This document shows, piece by piece, positions 15,816 through 28,117 of a DNA stretch of 63,575 nt. Origin of the DNA: Clostridiales bacterium (GTDB lineage: Bacteria; Bacillota; Clostridia; Oscillospirales; Oscillospiraceae); contig SFIL01000004.1 of NCBI GenBank assembly GCA_004556205.1, forward strand, positions 1 to 63,575, written 5' to 3'. The translations under genes were made by a program, and so were the position numbers. Within the stretch, counting starts at the first letter, position 1, and each line of letters starts with the position of its first letter. The notes under the pieces are model-generated. The model saw only the letters and a list, made by a program, of their open reading frames with translations, ran no database searches and was not told the DNA's origin.

Positions 15816-17714
15816 ATGGATCAAAACTTGCTGAATTCAATCAAACGCTTTTCCGACGGCGATGAGCTGCGGGCGTACACCTTCCTCGGCTGCCATCCCG
15901 AGCAGCGCGACGGCGTAAACGGCTATGTGTTCCGCGTATGGGCGCCGCACGCGCAGGGCGTCAGCGTCACGGGCGACTGGAACTTCTGGAATCCCGAGGA
16001 TATGCCGATGACGCCGGTCAAGAACGGCATTTGGGAGGCATTTTCTTCCAATGCGCAGGAGGGACAGGCTTATAAGTATTTTGTCCGCCGCGCCAACGGC
16101 TCGACGGTCTATAAGGCAGACCCCTATGGCTTCCAAATGCAGAAGCTGCCCGAGAATTCGAGCCGTATTTGCACGCTGGACGGCTATACATGGGGCGATG
16201 CCGCATATCGCCGCAAGCAGGGCAAACGCAAGATCCTCGACAGCCCGATGAATATTTATGAGATGCACTTCGGCTCGTGGAAGCGCAAGCCGGACGGCAG
16301 CGTACATAATTATGAGGAGCTGGCGGAGCACCTGATTCCTTATCTGAAGGAAATGGGCTATACACACATCGAGCTGATGCCGCTGTCCGAGTATCCCTAT
16401 GACCCCTCGTGGGGCTACCAGGTCACGGGCTACTACGCCCCGACCTCCCGCTACGGCGACCCGAAGCAGCTTATGAAATTCATCGATAAATGCCATCAGG
16501 CAGATATCGGCGTTTTGCTCGACTGGGTGCCCGCGCATTTCCCGAAGGACGAATACGGTCTTTACGAGTTTGACGGCACCTGCTGCTATGAGCTGTCCGA
16601 CCCGATGATGAACGAGCACCCCGACTGGACGACCCGCATTTTTGACTTCGGCAAGGGTGAGGTGCAGTCCTTCCTGATCTCCAACGCGATTTACTGGCTG
16701 GAGATGTACCATGTTGACGGCTTGCGCGTGGATGCGGTTGCTGCCATGCTCTACCTCGACTACGGCAGGAGAGAATACCATCCGAACAAGTTCGGCGGCA
16801 AGGAGAACTTGGAGGCGATTGCCTTCCTGCGTAAGCTCAACCGCGCCGTCTTCTCCGTCCGCCGCAGCGCCATTACCGCCGCAGAGGAATCCACTGCTTT
16901 CCCGCTGGTTACAAAGCCCGATTATGACGGCGGCCTCGGCTTCCTGTTCAAGTGGAACATGGGCTGGATGAACGACTCGCTAAAGTATATGTCGCTCGAC
17001 CCGCTCTACCGCAAGGGCAGCCACAACCAGCTTACCTTCTCAATGACCTACGCGTATTCGGAGAATTATATTCTCCCGCTTTCGCATGACGAGGTCGTCC
17101 ACTGTAAAAATTCTCTCATCAACAAGATGCCCGGCGAATATGATATGAAGTTCAGCAACCTGCGCACCTTCTACGGCTATATGATGGCGCACCCGGGCAA
17201 GAAGCTCAGCTTCATGGGCAACGAGTTTGCGCAGTTTGCCGAATGGAACGAGAAGGGGCAGCTCGACTGGTTCCTGCTTGAATATCCGCGGCATAAGCAG
17301 ATGCAGGACTATGTTCGTGACCTGAACCACTTCTATCTTGACCACAGCAGCCTGTGGAACAACGACTCCGACTGGGAGGGCTTCCGCTGGATTGTCGTGG
17401 ATGACTACGATGACAGCGTAATTGTCTTCCGCCGCATCGACCGCAGAGGCAGAGAACTGATCTGCGTATGCAACTTCTGCCCGGTCAAGCGCGAGGATTA
17501 TCGCTTCGGTCTGCCGCGCGCAGGCGAGTATGAGCCGGTCTTCAGCAGCGACGACGAAAAGTACGGCGGCAGCGGGACGGTGCTTTCTACCGTCACGGCG
17601 GAGAAGGAGCCGTCGCACGGTCTGCCCTTCTCGGGCGCGTTCACCATTGCGCCGATGTCTGTTGCCTTCTATAAGAAAAAGGTTACGCCGAGAAAGAAAA
17701 AAGAAACGAAGTGA
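15816..17714 (+). CDS. glgB: 1,4-alpha-glucan branching enzyme
   Basis: 632 residues. An N-terminal CBM48-like domain (residues 35-120, VFRVWAPHAQGVSVTGDWNFW) precedes the GH13 catalytic barrel. The nucleophile Asp is in DGLRVDAVAAM (about residue 306), the acid Glu in AAEEST (about 357) and the transition-state Asp in LSHDEVVH (about 425). The enzyme cuts alpha-1,4 chains and rejoins them through alpha-1,6 bonds. It is the first gene of the operon, with AAAGGAGG before the ATG and its own promoter. Length is usual for GlgB lacking the longer N-terminal extension. The tail is Lys-rich. Confidence 0.97.
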   Translation: MDQNLLNSIKRFSDGDELRAYTFLGCHPEQRDGVNGYVFRVWAPHAQGVSVTGDWNFWNPEDMPMTPVKNGIWEAFSSNAQEGQAYKYFVRRANGSTVYKADPYGFQMQKLPENSSRICTLDGYTWGDAAYRRKQGKRKILDSPMNIYEMHFGSWKRKPDGSVHNYEELAEHLIPYLKEMGYTHIELMPLSEYPYDPSWGYQVTGYYAPTSRYGDPKQLMKFIDKCHQADIGVLLDWVPAHFPKDEYGLYEFDGTCCYELSDPMMNEHPDWTTRIFDFGKGEVQSFLISNAIYWLEMYHVDGLRVDAVAAMLYLDYGRREYHPNKFGGKENLEAIAFLRKLNRAVFSVRRSAITAAEESTAFPLVTKPDYDGGLGFLFKWNMGWMNDSLKYMSLDPLYRKGSHNQLTFSMTYAYSENYILPLSHDEVVHCKNSLINKMPGEYDMKFSNLRTFYGYMMAHPGKKLSFMGNEFAQFAEWNEKGQLDWFLLEYPRHKQMQDYVRDLNHFYLDHSSLWNNDSDWEGFRWIVVDDYDDSVIVFRRIDRRGRELICVCNFCPVKREDYRFGLPRAGEYEPVFSSDDEKYGGSGTVLSTVTAEKEPSHGLPFSGAFTIAPMSVAFYKKKVTPRKKKETK

Positions 17715-17720
17715 ATCTAA

Positions 17721-17880
17721 GGAACCTCTGAACAAATCAGCGGCGGCGCTCGGTAGAGCTTTTGCCGCAACTTTTCGGTCCGAAAACCTTGAAACACACA
17801 AAGTATTCCTGCGGTTTTCCAATCTCAATTTGCGACGAAATCTCTCGCCGACCGCTCTTGCAGATTGATTCAGAGCTTCC
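17721..17880. repeat. MITE-like element, copy 3 (160 bp, longest)
   Basis: Ends GGAACCTCTGAACAAATC and TTGATTCAGAGCTTCC are inverted repeats. The interior aligns with copy 1 (TTTTGCCGCAAC-TTTTCGG and AAATCTCTCGCCGACCGCT) but holds about 50 extra bases in the middle. It begins six bases after the glgB stop codon, inside the glycogen operon between glgB and glgC. Confidence 0.8.
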
Positions 17881-17950
17881 CAAAACCAAATCCCACGGGC
17901 GTGGGCTCGCAAGACGGAACTCAATCAAATATTGAAAAGGAGATGTGCGT

Positions 17951-19138
17951 ATGAACTTTCAGAAAAAGCATTGTGTAGCCATGCTTTTGGCAGGCGGTCA
18001 GGGCAGCCGCCTGATGGTATTGACGGAAAACACCGCAAAGCCCGCTGTCCCCTTCGGCGGTAAGTACCGCATCATTGATTTCCCGCTTTCGAACTGTGTC
18101 AATTCCGGCATCGACACGGTCGGCATTCTTACGCAATATCAGCCGCTCGAGCTGAACGAGTACATCGGCAACGGTCAGCCGTGGCGGCTCAACCGTTCGC
18201 ACGGCGGCGTGCAGGTGCTCCCGCCCTACGCCCGCAGCAAAAAGTCCGAGTGGTACAAGGGCACGGCGAATGCAATCTATCAAAATATTCCCTTCATTGA
18301 GCGTTATGACCCCGACAATGTGCTCATTCTCTCGGGCGACCATATCTATAAGATGGATTATGCCGCCATGCTCCGCTACCACGAGCAGAAGGACGCAGAC
18401 TGCACCATCGCTGTGCGTACCGTCCCACTCGCGGAGGCGAGCCGCTTCGGCATTATGAACACGAAGGACGACGGCGCGATCTATGAATTCGAGGAAAAGC
18501 CCAAGCATCCGAAGAGCACAAACGCCTCTATGGGCATCTACATCTTCAAGTGGAGCGTTTTGCGCGAATTCCTGATCGCGGACGAAGAAGACCCGACCTC
18601 CGAAAACGACTTCGGCAAGAATGTCATTCCCGCCCTGCTGAACACCGGTCACAAGCTCTTTGCTTATGAGTTCCGCGGCTACTGGAAGGATGTCGGCACG
18701 ATCAATTCGCTGTGGGAAGCGAACATGGAGCTTTTGGGCACGGAGCCTGCCTTCAACCTCTACGGCGAGAAGGGCGAGCGCATCTATGCCAGAAACTATG
18801 CCATGCCGTCGAGCTTCATTGCCAGGGAATCGAAGAACATCAACAGCTTTATCGCAGAGGGCTGCGAAATCTACGGCAGCATCACGCATTCGATCATCTC
18901 TACCGGCTGCACCGTCGAGGCGGGTGCCATCGTGGAGGACAGCGTGATCATGCCGAATGTCGTCATTGAAACCGGCGCAGTTATCCGCCACGCCATCATC
19001 GGCGAGGATTGCCGCATCTGCCGCGGCGCGGTCATCGGCGGCAGCTTCGCGCCCGAGGAGCCGAAAAAGATCAGTGTTGTCGGCAAGAAAAAGACGATCG
19101 CTGCCAACGAAACCGTTAAGCCCGGAGAAATTTATTAA
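17951..19138 (+). CDS. glgC: Glucose-1-phosphate adenylyltransferase, catalytic subunit
   Basis: 395 residues from the ATG preceded by AAAAGGAG; a GTG two codons earlier is possible. The nucleotidyltransferase domain has the G-rich loop LAGGQGSRL (about residues 13-21), KPAVPFGGKYRIIDFPLSN (about 32-50) and the sugar-phosphate/metal site LILSGDHIYKMDY (about 120-132). The C-terminal left-handed beta-helix (about 280-395) has hexad repeats such as VIMPNVVIETGAVIRHAIIG. It makes ADP-glucose from ATP and glucose-1-phosphate, the committed step of glycogen synthesis. It probably works with the GlgD subunit that follows. Confidence 0.97.
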   Translation: MNFQKKHCVAMLLAGGQGSRLMVLTENTAKPAVPFGGKYRIIDFPLSNCVNSGIDTVGILTQYQPLELNEYIGNGQPWRLNRSHGGVQVLPPYARSKKSEWYKGTANAIYQNIPFIERYDPDNVLILSGDHIYKMDYAAMLRYHEQKDADCTIAVRTVPLAEASRFGIMNTKDDGAIYEFEEKPKHPKSTNASMGIYIFKWSVLREFLIADEEDPTSENDFGKNVIPALLNTGHKLFAYEFRGYWKDVGTINSLWEANMELLGTEPAFNLYGEKGERIYARNYAMPSSFIARESKNINSFIAEGCEIYGSITHSIISTGCTVEAGAIVEDSVIMPNVVIETGAVIRHAIIGEDCRICRGAVIGGSFAPEEPKKISVVGKKKTIAANETVKPGEIY

Positions 19139-19168
19139 ATTAAAACAGGGAAGGAGAGGAATCAAACC

Positions 19169-20287
19169 ATGACAACAATGGGCATTATTTTTGCGAATAT
19201 CTATGACAGCTCTCTCGGCGAGCTGACCAACAAGCGTACTATGGCGTCCCTGCCCTACGGCGGGCGCTACCGTCAGATCGACTTTTCCCTGTCTAATATG
19301 ACCAATTCCGGCATTCGCCATATCGGCATTATTACCAAGCACAATTACCAGTCCCTGATGAACCACATTGGCTCGGGACAGGAGTGGGATCTCGACCTCG
19401 AGGAGGGCGGACTGGAATTCCTGACGCCGTTTGCCGCCGACCACAACAGCTCTTACCGCGGCAAGCTTGATGCGCTCAACTCCGCAATGTCTTTCTTAGT
19501 GCATTCTAAGGAGGACTATATCGTTTTGGTGGATAGCGGTGTCCTGTGCGCAATCGACTTCCGCGAGGTTGTCGAGCATCATATCGCCTCGGGTGCGGAT
19601 GTGACCGTCGTCGTTAAGGACGGCATCAGCAACGGCAAAAAGCAGCTTGACATGGCGGTCAAGGTTGACGACGAAAACCGTGTGACCGATATTGCCGTGG
19701 ACTACTGCGCGAGTGAAGCCTACCTTGCCTCCATGGGCATTTTCGTCATCAGCCGTGAACGGCTGATCCGCGAGGTTACGGAGGCGGTCGCGCACAACCG
19801 CTACCGCTTTGAGCGCGATCTTGTCATGCACGGCTTTGCCGAGGAGGGAATGCGTATCAATGCCTACCGCTTCCAAGGCGTCGCCCTGTTCAACGAGAGC
19901 ACGGTGGAGTTCTACCGCAACAGCCTTGCGTTGATCGACCCTGAGATCCGCCACGGACTGTTCAACCGCTCCAACCGCACGATCTATACGAAGGTGCGTG
20001 ACGAGGTGCCCGCCTATTACGGCGAGTTCTCCGAGATCGACGACTGCATCGTTGCCGACGGCTGCACCTTAGAGGGCAGCGCAAGCCACTCCGTTTTGTT
20101 CCGCGGTGTCAAGCTCGGCAAGGGCGCGGTCGTGCGCGACAGTGTCATTATGCAGGGCACAGTGATCGGTGAGGGCGCAGAGCTGGAGTGTGTAATTATG
20201 GATAAGGATGTCGTTGTGCGTCCCGGCTCCGTCCTGCGCGGCACAAAGGAGCATCCGTTGGTATTCAAAAGAGGAGAGATCGTATGA
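19169..20287 (+). CDS. glgD: Glucose-1-phosphate adenylyltransferase, GlgD subunit
   Basis: 372 residues, about the length of GlgC and with the same two-domain plan, but the catalytic G-rich loop is absent: the start reads GIIFANIYDSSLGELTNKR in place of LAGGQGSRL. YGGRYRQIDFSLSNM and VDSGVLCAIDF replace the usual substrate sites. GlgD proteins of Firmicutes form mixed complexes with GlgC and modulate it. The C-terminal beta-helix is intact (HSVLFRGVKLGKGAVVRDSVIMQ near 310-332). GGAAGGAGAGG lies before the ATG. It overlaps glgA by four bases. Confidence 0.95.
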   Translation: MTTMGIIFANIYDSSLGELTNKRTMASLPYGGRYRQIDFSLSNMTNSGIRHIGIITKHNYQSLMNHIGSGQEWDLDLEEGGLEFLTPFAADHNSSYRGKLDALNSAMSFLVHSKEDYIVLVDSGVLCAIDFREVVEHHIASGADVTVVVKDGISNGKKQLDMAVKVDDENRVTDIAVDYCASEAYLASMGIFVISRERLIREVTEAVAHNRYRFERDLVMHGFAEEGMRINAYRFQGVALFNESTVEFYRNSLALIDPEIRHGLFNRSNRTIYTKVRDEVPAYYGEFSEIDDCIVADGCTLEGSASHSVLFRGVKLGKGAVVRDSVIMQGTVIGEGAELECVIMDKDVVVRPGSVLRGTKEHPLVFKRGEIV

Positions 20288-21714
20288 AAATTGCAATGGT
20301 TGCCTCCGAAGCTGCCCCGTTTGTCAAAACGGGCGGCCTCGGAGACGTGATGCAGGCGCTTCCTGCGGAGCTTGCCAAGCTGCGTGGCAACGAGATCTGT
20401 CTGTTCCTGCCATATTATAAGCGCATCAAGCAAAACAGCGCGATCGAGGTCGAGCAGGTCGGCTCGTTTTCAATCGACCTGTCGTGGCGCGAGAGCTATG
20501 TCGGCATTCTGCGGCTGAAATCCCGCCGCAAGAAATTGCAGGTCTATTTTATCGACAACGACTACTATTTCGGCGCACGCGGCACGATCTACGGCGACTT
20601 TGACGACGGCGAGCGCTTTGCCTATTTTTCCAAGGCAGTCATGGCTGCGCTGTACTATTTGGATTTTAAGCCCGATGTACTGCATTGTCACGACTGGCAG
20701 GCGGCGCCGGCGGTCATCTACTGCCGTGCGCTGTACGGCACATGGTGCCCCGCGACAAAGACTGTTTTTACCATCCACAATGTCGAGTATCAGGGCTGGG
20801 CGGATACGTCCTTCTTTGAAAACACCCTCGGTCTGCCCGAGGAGTACCGCGGCAAGCTGACCTTTGACGGTGCAATCAATGTGATGAAGGGCGCCATCGA
20901 GGTCGCAGACATCGTGACGACCGTCTCGAAGACCTATGCCGAGGAGCTGCGCTACCCGTACTATGCGCACCGTCTGGACGGCGTCCTGCGCGGCGCGTGG
21001 CTGTGGGGCATTACCAACGGTATCGACACGAGCGTTTACAATCCTGAAACGGACACTGCCCTTGCATACAATTACAGCGCAAAGAAAATGTTCGGCAAGT
21101 GGGACAACAAGCGCGCTTTGCGCGAGGAGATGGGTCTGCGCACCGATACCGACGCGCCCGTGTTGGCAATGGTCACGCGGCTGGCGGGACATAAGGGCAT
21201 TGACCTGCTGTGCTATATCGCCAACCGCCTGATGGAGCGTGAGGTGCAGCTTGTCGTTGTCGGCACTGGCGAGAAGCAGTACGAATACGCGCTGAGCGCG
21301 CTTGCCCGCCAGTATCCCGGACGGGTCGCCGTGCGTCTGTGCTTCGATCCCGCGCTGGCTTCGAGAGTCTATGCAGGCGCGGATATGTATCTGATGCCGT
21401 CAAAGTCCGAGCCATGCGGTCTGTCGCAGCTTATCGCCATGCGCTACGGTACCGTCCCCGTTGTCGCCGCCACGGGCGGCCTGCGTGACACCGTCCCGCC
21501 CTATAACGGGCAGACGCATGAGGGCAGAGGCTTTACCTTCCAAAGCTATAACGCGGATGATTTCCTCGGCGCTATTGACCGCGCGGTCGGTTTGTATTAT
21601 AATGACCGCGACCAATGGAACGCACTTGCCAAGCATGATATGGAGTGCGACTTTAGCTGGCAGGCGCCCGCCGCGGAATATATGCAGCTCTATACCGAGC
21701 TGACGAGTAAATAA
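20284..21714 (+). CDS. glgA: Glycogen synthase (ADP-glucose)
   Basis: 476 residues, GT5 family with two Rossmann-like lobes. The N-terminal ADP-glucose loop is VKTGGLGDVMQALP (residues 14-27); HCHDWQAAP is near 139, FTIHNVEYQG near 163 and TNGID near 246. The C-terminal nucleotide site includes MVTRLAGHKG near 298 and MPSKSEPCGLSQLIAMRYGTVP near 371, with the catalytic Glu in SEPCG. It extends alpha-1,4-glucan from ADP-glucose. ATGA overlap with glgD suggests coupled translation. Confidence 0.97.
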   Translation: MKIAMVASEAAPFVKTGGLGDVMQALPAELAKLRGNEICLFLPYYKRIKQNSAIEVEQVGSFSIDLSWRESYVGILRLKSRRKKLQVYFIDNDYYFGARGTIYGDFDDGERFAYFSKAVMAALYYLDFKPDVLHCHDWQAAPAVIYCRALYGTWCPATKTVFTIHNVEYQGWADTSFFENTLGLPEEYRGKLTFDGAINVMKGAIEVADIVTTVSKTYAEELRYPYYAHRLDGVLRGAWLWGITNGIDTSVYNPETDTALAYNYSAKKMFGKWDNKRALREEMGLRTDTDAPVLAMVTRLAGHKGIDLLCYIANRLMEREVQLVVVGTGEKQYEYALSALARQYPGRVAVRLCFDPALASRVYAGADMYLMPSKSEPCGLSQLIAMRYGTVPVVAATGGLRDTVPPYNGQTHEGRGFTFQSYNADDFLGAIDRAVGLYYNDRDQWNALAKHDMECDFSWQAPAAEYMQLYTELTSK

Positions 21715-21734
21715 ATAAAATCTTAGGAGGATCC

Positions 21735-24191
<2,457 letters not shown>

Positions 24192-24195
24192 TACC

Positions 24196-26037
24196 ATGCG
24201 GATTCTGTTCGACAGTAAAGCAGCACAGTACAAAACCCCGTTCGGCACGCTCCGAACGGGGGAAAACTGCGTTCTGCACGTTTTTGTACCACGCAGCAGC
24301 GGCGCGACCGGCGTGCGCCTGATGCTGGAAGACTGCGACGGCGCACCTGTCATGGAGCAGCCCTTCGTTTTGCAGAAGGAGCAGGACGACTACCGAGTCT
24401 ACCGCTGCGAGTTTTCCCTTGCCGAGCGCGGCCTGTATTTTTATTGGTTTTATATCACAAAGCAGGACGGCGGCTTCCGCTTGTTCAAGCAGGGAAATGA
24501 CACCAATATGGAGGCAGGGGAGAAGTGGCAGCTCAGCGTGATCCCGACCGACTTCACCGTGCCCGATTACGCGCGCGGCGCTGTCATGTATCAGATCATG
24601 CCCGACCGCTTCTGCAAGCGCGGCGATTGCGATCTGACAGACAAGCTCCGCCCCTATACGATCCATGAGAATTGGAATGAAACGCCCGAATACCGCCCCG
24701 ATGAGAACGGAACGGTTTGGAACAAGGACTTTTTCGGCGGAAATTTCAATGGGATTCGTGAAAAACTGCCCTATTTGCAGCAGCTTGGCGTGGGCATCCT
24801 CTATCTCAATCCTATTTTTATGGCGTTTTCCAACCACCGTTACGACACGGCGGATTATAAGCGCCCCGACCCGATGCTCGGTACGGAGGAGGATTTCCGC
24901 GCCCTATGCGACGAGGCGCACCGGCGCAGCATCCGTGTGATCTTGGACGGCGTGTTCTCCCATACGGGCAGCAACAGCGTCTACTTTGACGCGGACGGCG
25001 TGTTCGGCGGCGGCGCTGCCAGCGACCCCGCGTCGCCGTATCGGAAGTGGTACCGCTTTTCGCACTATCCCGACCGATATGAGGCGTGGTGGGGGATTCG
25101 GACATTGCCCTGCGTGGACGAATTGGAAGAAAGTTATGTAAACTACATCATCGAGGACGAGGACTCTGTCGTGGCGCATTGGATGGCGCTCGGCGCGGAC
25201 GGCTTCCGCCTCGATGTGGTCGATGAGCTGCCCGACGAATTTGTCCTGCGCCTCAAAAGGCGTATCCGCCAGATCAATCCCGAAGCGCTTCTGCTCGGTG
25301 AGGTTTGGGAGGACGCTTCGAACAAGCGCGCCTACAGCGTTTCACGTCGTTACTTTGTCGATGCTGAGCTGGACAGCGTGATGAACTACCCTTGGCGCAC
25401 GGCGATTATGAATTATGTCATGGGCACGGATGACGGGCAGGCGTTTGGTGAAGCGGTCATGACAATCGCGGAGAATTACCCGCCGCAGGTGCTTGCCTGC
25501 GTGATGAATCACCTCGGAACGCACGACACGCCGCGCATCCTGACGCTTTTGGGTGACAGCTTTTACGGACCGAAGGAGGAAAAAGCGGAGCGCTTCCTCA
25601 CGCCCGAAGCGCGGGCACTCGCCGTTTTGCGGCTCAAGCGCGCGGCGTTTTTGCAGTTCACGCTGCCCGGTATGCCGAGTATCTACTACGGCGATGAGGC
25701 GGGCATGGAGGGCTTCGAGGATCCGTTCTGCCGCCGCTGCTTCCCGTGGGGTGCGGAGGACAAGGATCTGCAGGCGTACTATGCTGCGCTGTGCCGCATG
25801 AAGAACACACTTGCCGTTCTGAAAAACGGCAATGTGCGCATGACAGAGGCGGGCGGCGGCAGGATTGCCTTCACCCGCAGCGACGGTAATACAACTGCAA
25901 AGATTTATGTAAACCAATCCGAGATGCCATGGCGGGTCGAAGACGGCTCACTTGCTTTCGGCTGTGCTACCGACTTTGACGGAACGGCATATACGCTGCA
26001 TAAGAACGGCTTCTGTCTCCTGCTGACGAAGCGGTAA
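24196..26037 (+). CDS. GH13 alpha-amylase family glycoside hydrolase (neopullulanase/cyclomaltodextrinase-like)
   Basis: 613 residues. A beta-sandwich N-domain covers about residues 1-115. The barrel begins at RGAVMYQIMPDRFC (about 131); the catalytic motifs are DGVFSHTGSNS (about 252), DGFRLDVVDE with the nucleophile Asp (about 339), LLGEVWED with the acid Glu (about 370) and HLGTHDTPR with the third Asp (about 440). No signal peptide is seen, so it acts inside the cell, probably debranching or trimming glycogen or maltodextrins made available by GlgP. It starts four bases after the glgP stop codon with no clear ribosome site, so translation is probably coupled. Confidence 0.9.
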   Translation: MRILFDSKAAQYKTPFGTLRTGENCVLHVFVPRSSGATGVRLMLEDCDGAPVMEQPFVLQKEQDDYRVYRCEFSLAERGLYFYWFYITKQDGGFRLFKQGNDTNMEAGEKWQLSVIPTDFTVPDYARGAVMYQIMPDRFCKRGDCDLTDKLRPYTIHENWNETPEYRPDENGTVWNKDFFGGNFNGIREKLPYLQQLGVGILYLNPIFMAFSNHRYDTADYKRPDPMLGTEEDFRALCDEAHRRSIRVILDGVFSHTGSNSVYFDADGVFGGGAASDPASPYRKWYRFSHYPDRYEAWWGIRTLPCVDELEESYVNYIIEDEDSVVAHWMALGADGFRLDVVDELPDEFVLRLKRRIRQINPEALLLGEVWEDASNKRAYSVSRRYFVDAELDSVMNYPWRTAIMNYVMGTDDGQAFGEAVMTIAENYPPQVLACVMNHLGTHDTPRILTLLGDSFYGPKEEKAERFLTPEARALAVLRLKRAAFLQFTLPGMPSIYYGDEAGMEGFEDPFCRRCFPWGAEDKDLQAYYAALCRMKNTLAVLKNGNVRMTEAGGGRIAFTRSDGNTTAKIYVNQSEMPWRVEDGSLAFGCATDFDGTAYTLHKNGFCLLLTKR

Positions 26038-26048
26038 CCGTTTCCAAA

Positions 26049-26077
26049 CTGACGCATATATCTATATATTATATAAT
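26049..26077 (+). promoter_or_regulatory. Predicted promoter of the M3 peptidase gene
   Basis: CTGACG, 17 bases, TATAAT. It lies between the GH13 stop codon and the peptidase start. Confidence 0.6.
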
Positions 26078-26078
26078 G

Positions 26079-26105
26079 TAGAGGCGGCGGATAACTGCCC
26101 CCTAC
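26079..26105. repeat. Small palindrome, GTAG-rich type
   Basis: GTAGAGGCGGCGG and CTGCCCCCTAC form an imperfect hairpin around ATAA. It is related in style to the GTAGGGCGGGG repeats but divergent. It would lie in the 5' leader of the M3 peptidase mRNA. Confidence 0.45.
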
Positions 26106-26140
26106 GGTTACAACGTACAGAATACGAAAGGAGCTATCCC

Positions 26141-27829
26141 ATGAAATTTTCCGAATATCCCTATTCCCGCCCTGATATCGCGGCGCTGAAGCAGGAGCTT
26201 TCCGAAAAGGCGAAGGCGATTTCGAACGCCGCCTCCGCACAGGAGCAGATTGCACTCTATGACGCCGTTTCGGTAAAGATGCAGGAGATCCTGACACTCA
26301 GCTCTATTGCCTATGTCCGCAATACCATCAATACTGCCGACGCGTTCTACGACGCTGAGCGCGAATTCTTTGACGAGGCAGGTCCCGAGTTGGAGGAGGG
26401 AGAGCAGGCAGTCAATATCGCTCTGCTCGACTCACCCTTCCGCGCGGAGCTGGAGGCGCATTACGGCAGCTTGCTGTTTAAGAATTTGGAGATTGCTCGC
26501 CGCAGCTTCAAGCCGGAGCTGATCCCGCTCATGCAGGAGGCCGGCAAGCTCGAGGCGCAGTATCAAAAGCTCTACGCGGGACTCACCGTCGAGTTTGACG
26601 GTCAAACAATGCCGCTGCCGATGCTCGGCAAGTATAAGGAGAGTCCGGACCGCGCCGTCCGCCGCGCCGCTTTTGAGGTCGAGGGCAAGGCATTCGATGC
26701 CCACCGCGAGGAGCTGGACGAGATCTTCGACAAGCTCGTCAAGAACCGCAACGCGCAGGGCAGAATGCTCGGCTATGACAATTACATCCAACTCGGCTAC
26801 GACCGCCTCGGCAGAAACTGCTACGGCGCGAAGGAGCTGGCCGAGTTCCGCGAGCAGATCGCGCGCGACTTGGTGCCGATCATCGCGGAGGTCAAGGAGG
26901 CACAGCGCAAGCGCATCGGTGTTGACCGCCTGTGTATTTATGACGATAAATTCCGCTTTGCCGACGGCAACGCGAAACCCGAGGGCACGCCGGAGGAGAT
27001 TTTGGCGGCAGGCAAGGCAATGTATCAGGAACTCAGCCCCGAGACGAAGGAGTTCATCGAGGCAATGTTCGACGGCGAGATGTTCGATGTGCTCTCCCGC
27101 GAGGGCAAGGCACCCGGCGGCTACTGCACAACCTTCCCGACCTATCGGATGCCCTTTATCTTCTCCAACTTTAACGGCACCTCGGATGATGTCGATGTCC
27201 TGACGCATGAGGCAGGCCACGCCTTTGCCTTCTACCGTGCGATGCACTCCGACATCCATCCTGACCTGCAGCAGCCGACCATCGAGGCCTGCGAATGCCA
27301 TTCAATGAGCATGGAGTTCCTGACGCAGGACTACCACAAGAATTTCTTCGGCGCGAACACCGCCAAATATGAGCTGGCGCACTGCGAGGACAGCCTCGAC
27401 TTCATCCCTTACGGCTGCATGATCGACGAATTCCAGCATCGGATGTACGAAAACGAGAACCTGACCCCCGATGAGCGCAACGCCGTTTGGCAGGAGCTGG
27501 AGCACAAGTACCGTCCGTGGCTCGACATGGACAATTTGCCCTTCTACGGCAGATATTCCCACTGGCAGTGGAAGCTGCACGTCTATCTGCATCCGCTGTA
27601 CTATATTGATTATTGTATGGCGCAGACGGTCGCCTTCCAGCTTTGGACGCTGTCGATGAAGGATAAGGACGAGGCGTGGAAGCGCTACCTTGCCTTTGTC
27701 GATAAGGCGGGTACGATGACCTTTGCCGACCTCTGCCGCAGCGCGGGACTGCGCGTGCCGTATGAGCAGGGGACGATCAAGGACATCGGCGCAGGCATCC
27801 GTGACTGGCTGGCGGAAAACGCTGTGTGA
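26141..27829 (+). CDS. M3 family oligoendopeptidase
   Basis: 562 residues, all-helical zinc metallopeptidase of the PepF/thimet type. The zinc motif HEAGH lies in VDVLTHEAGHAFAFYRAM (about residue 355) with the third ligand Glu in PTIEACECHSMSMEFL (about 378). GGYCTTFPTYRMPFIFSNF (about 326) matches the substrate-binding strand. It has no signal peptide, so it degrades imported peptides in the cytoplasm. This fits the peptide ABC transporter directly downstream, though that has its own promoter. AAAGGAG precedes the ATG. Confidence 0.95.
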   Translation: MKFSEYPYSRPDIAALKQELSEKAKAISNAASAQEQIALYDAVSVKMQEILTLSSIAYVRNTINTADAFYDAEREFFDEAGPELEEGEQAVNIALLDSPFRAELEAHYGSLLFKNLEIARRSFKPELIPLMQEAGKLEAQYQKLYAGLTVEFDGQTMPLPMLGKYKESPDRAVRRAAFEVEGKAFDAHREELDEIFDKLVKNRNAQGRMLGYDNYIQLGYDRLGRNCYGAKELAEFREQIARDLVPIIAEVKEAQRKRIGVDRLCIYDDKFRFADGNAKPEGTPEEILAAGKAMYQELSPETKEFIEAMFDGEMFDVLSREGKAPGGYCTTFPTYRMPFIFSNFNGTSDDVDVLTHEAGHAFAFYRAMHSDIHPDLQQPTIEACECHSMSMEFLTQDYHKNFFGANTAKYELAHCEDSLDFIPYGCMIDEFQHRMYENENLTPDERNAVWQELEHKYRPWLDMDNLPFYGRYSHWQWKLHVYLHPLYYIDYCMAQTVAFQLWTLSMKDKDEAWKRYLAFVDKAGTMTFADLCRSAGLRVPYEQGTIKDIGAGIRDWLAENAV

Positions 27830-27929
27830 TGCGTTGCTTTTGCGTAAAAGAATGCATCTTGTTCATATTCTATGAAAATGAATAAAAAATTTACAGAGCC
27901 CTTATAAAAATTCACGGTTTTTTCAAAAA

Positions 27930-27981
27930 ACAAAAAGATTGAAAACTTTTTGTTGATTATTCTTTAATTCTGTGCTATAGT
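27930..27981 (+). promoter_or_regulatory. Promoter of the peptide ABC operon with an adjoining inverted repeat
   Basis: TTGATT (27953-27958), 17 bases, TATAGT (27976-27981). An inverted repeat ACAAAAAG/CTTTTTGT (27930-27953) touches the -35 box and could be an operator or the terminator of the peptidase gene. The following leader of about 130 bases shows no ORF with a ribosome site. Confidence 0.65.
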
Positions 27982-28117
27982 ATAAAAAAGTTTTCGACGG
28001 GAGTGCGGATTTTGCCGTTTACTGTCCGTCTGAGACGTACAAAGTTCCAAAATAACGGCTTTTTTGGTATTTTCTGTGAAACCACAGTAAATATAAATTT
28101 TTATAGGAGGAAAATAA

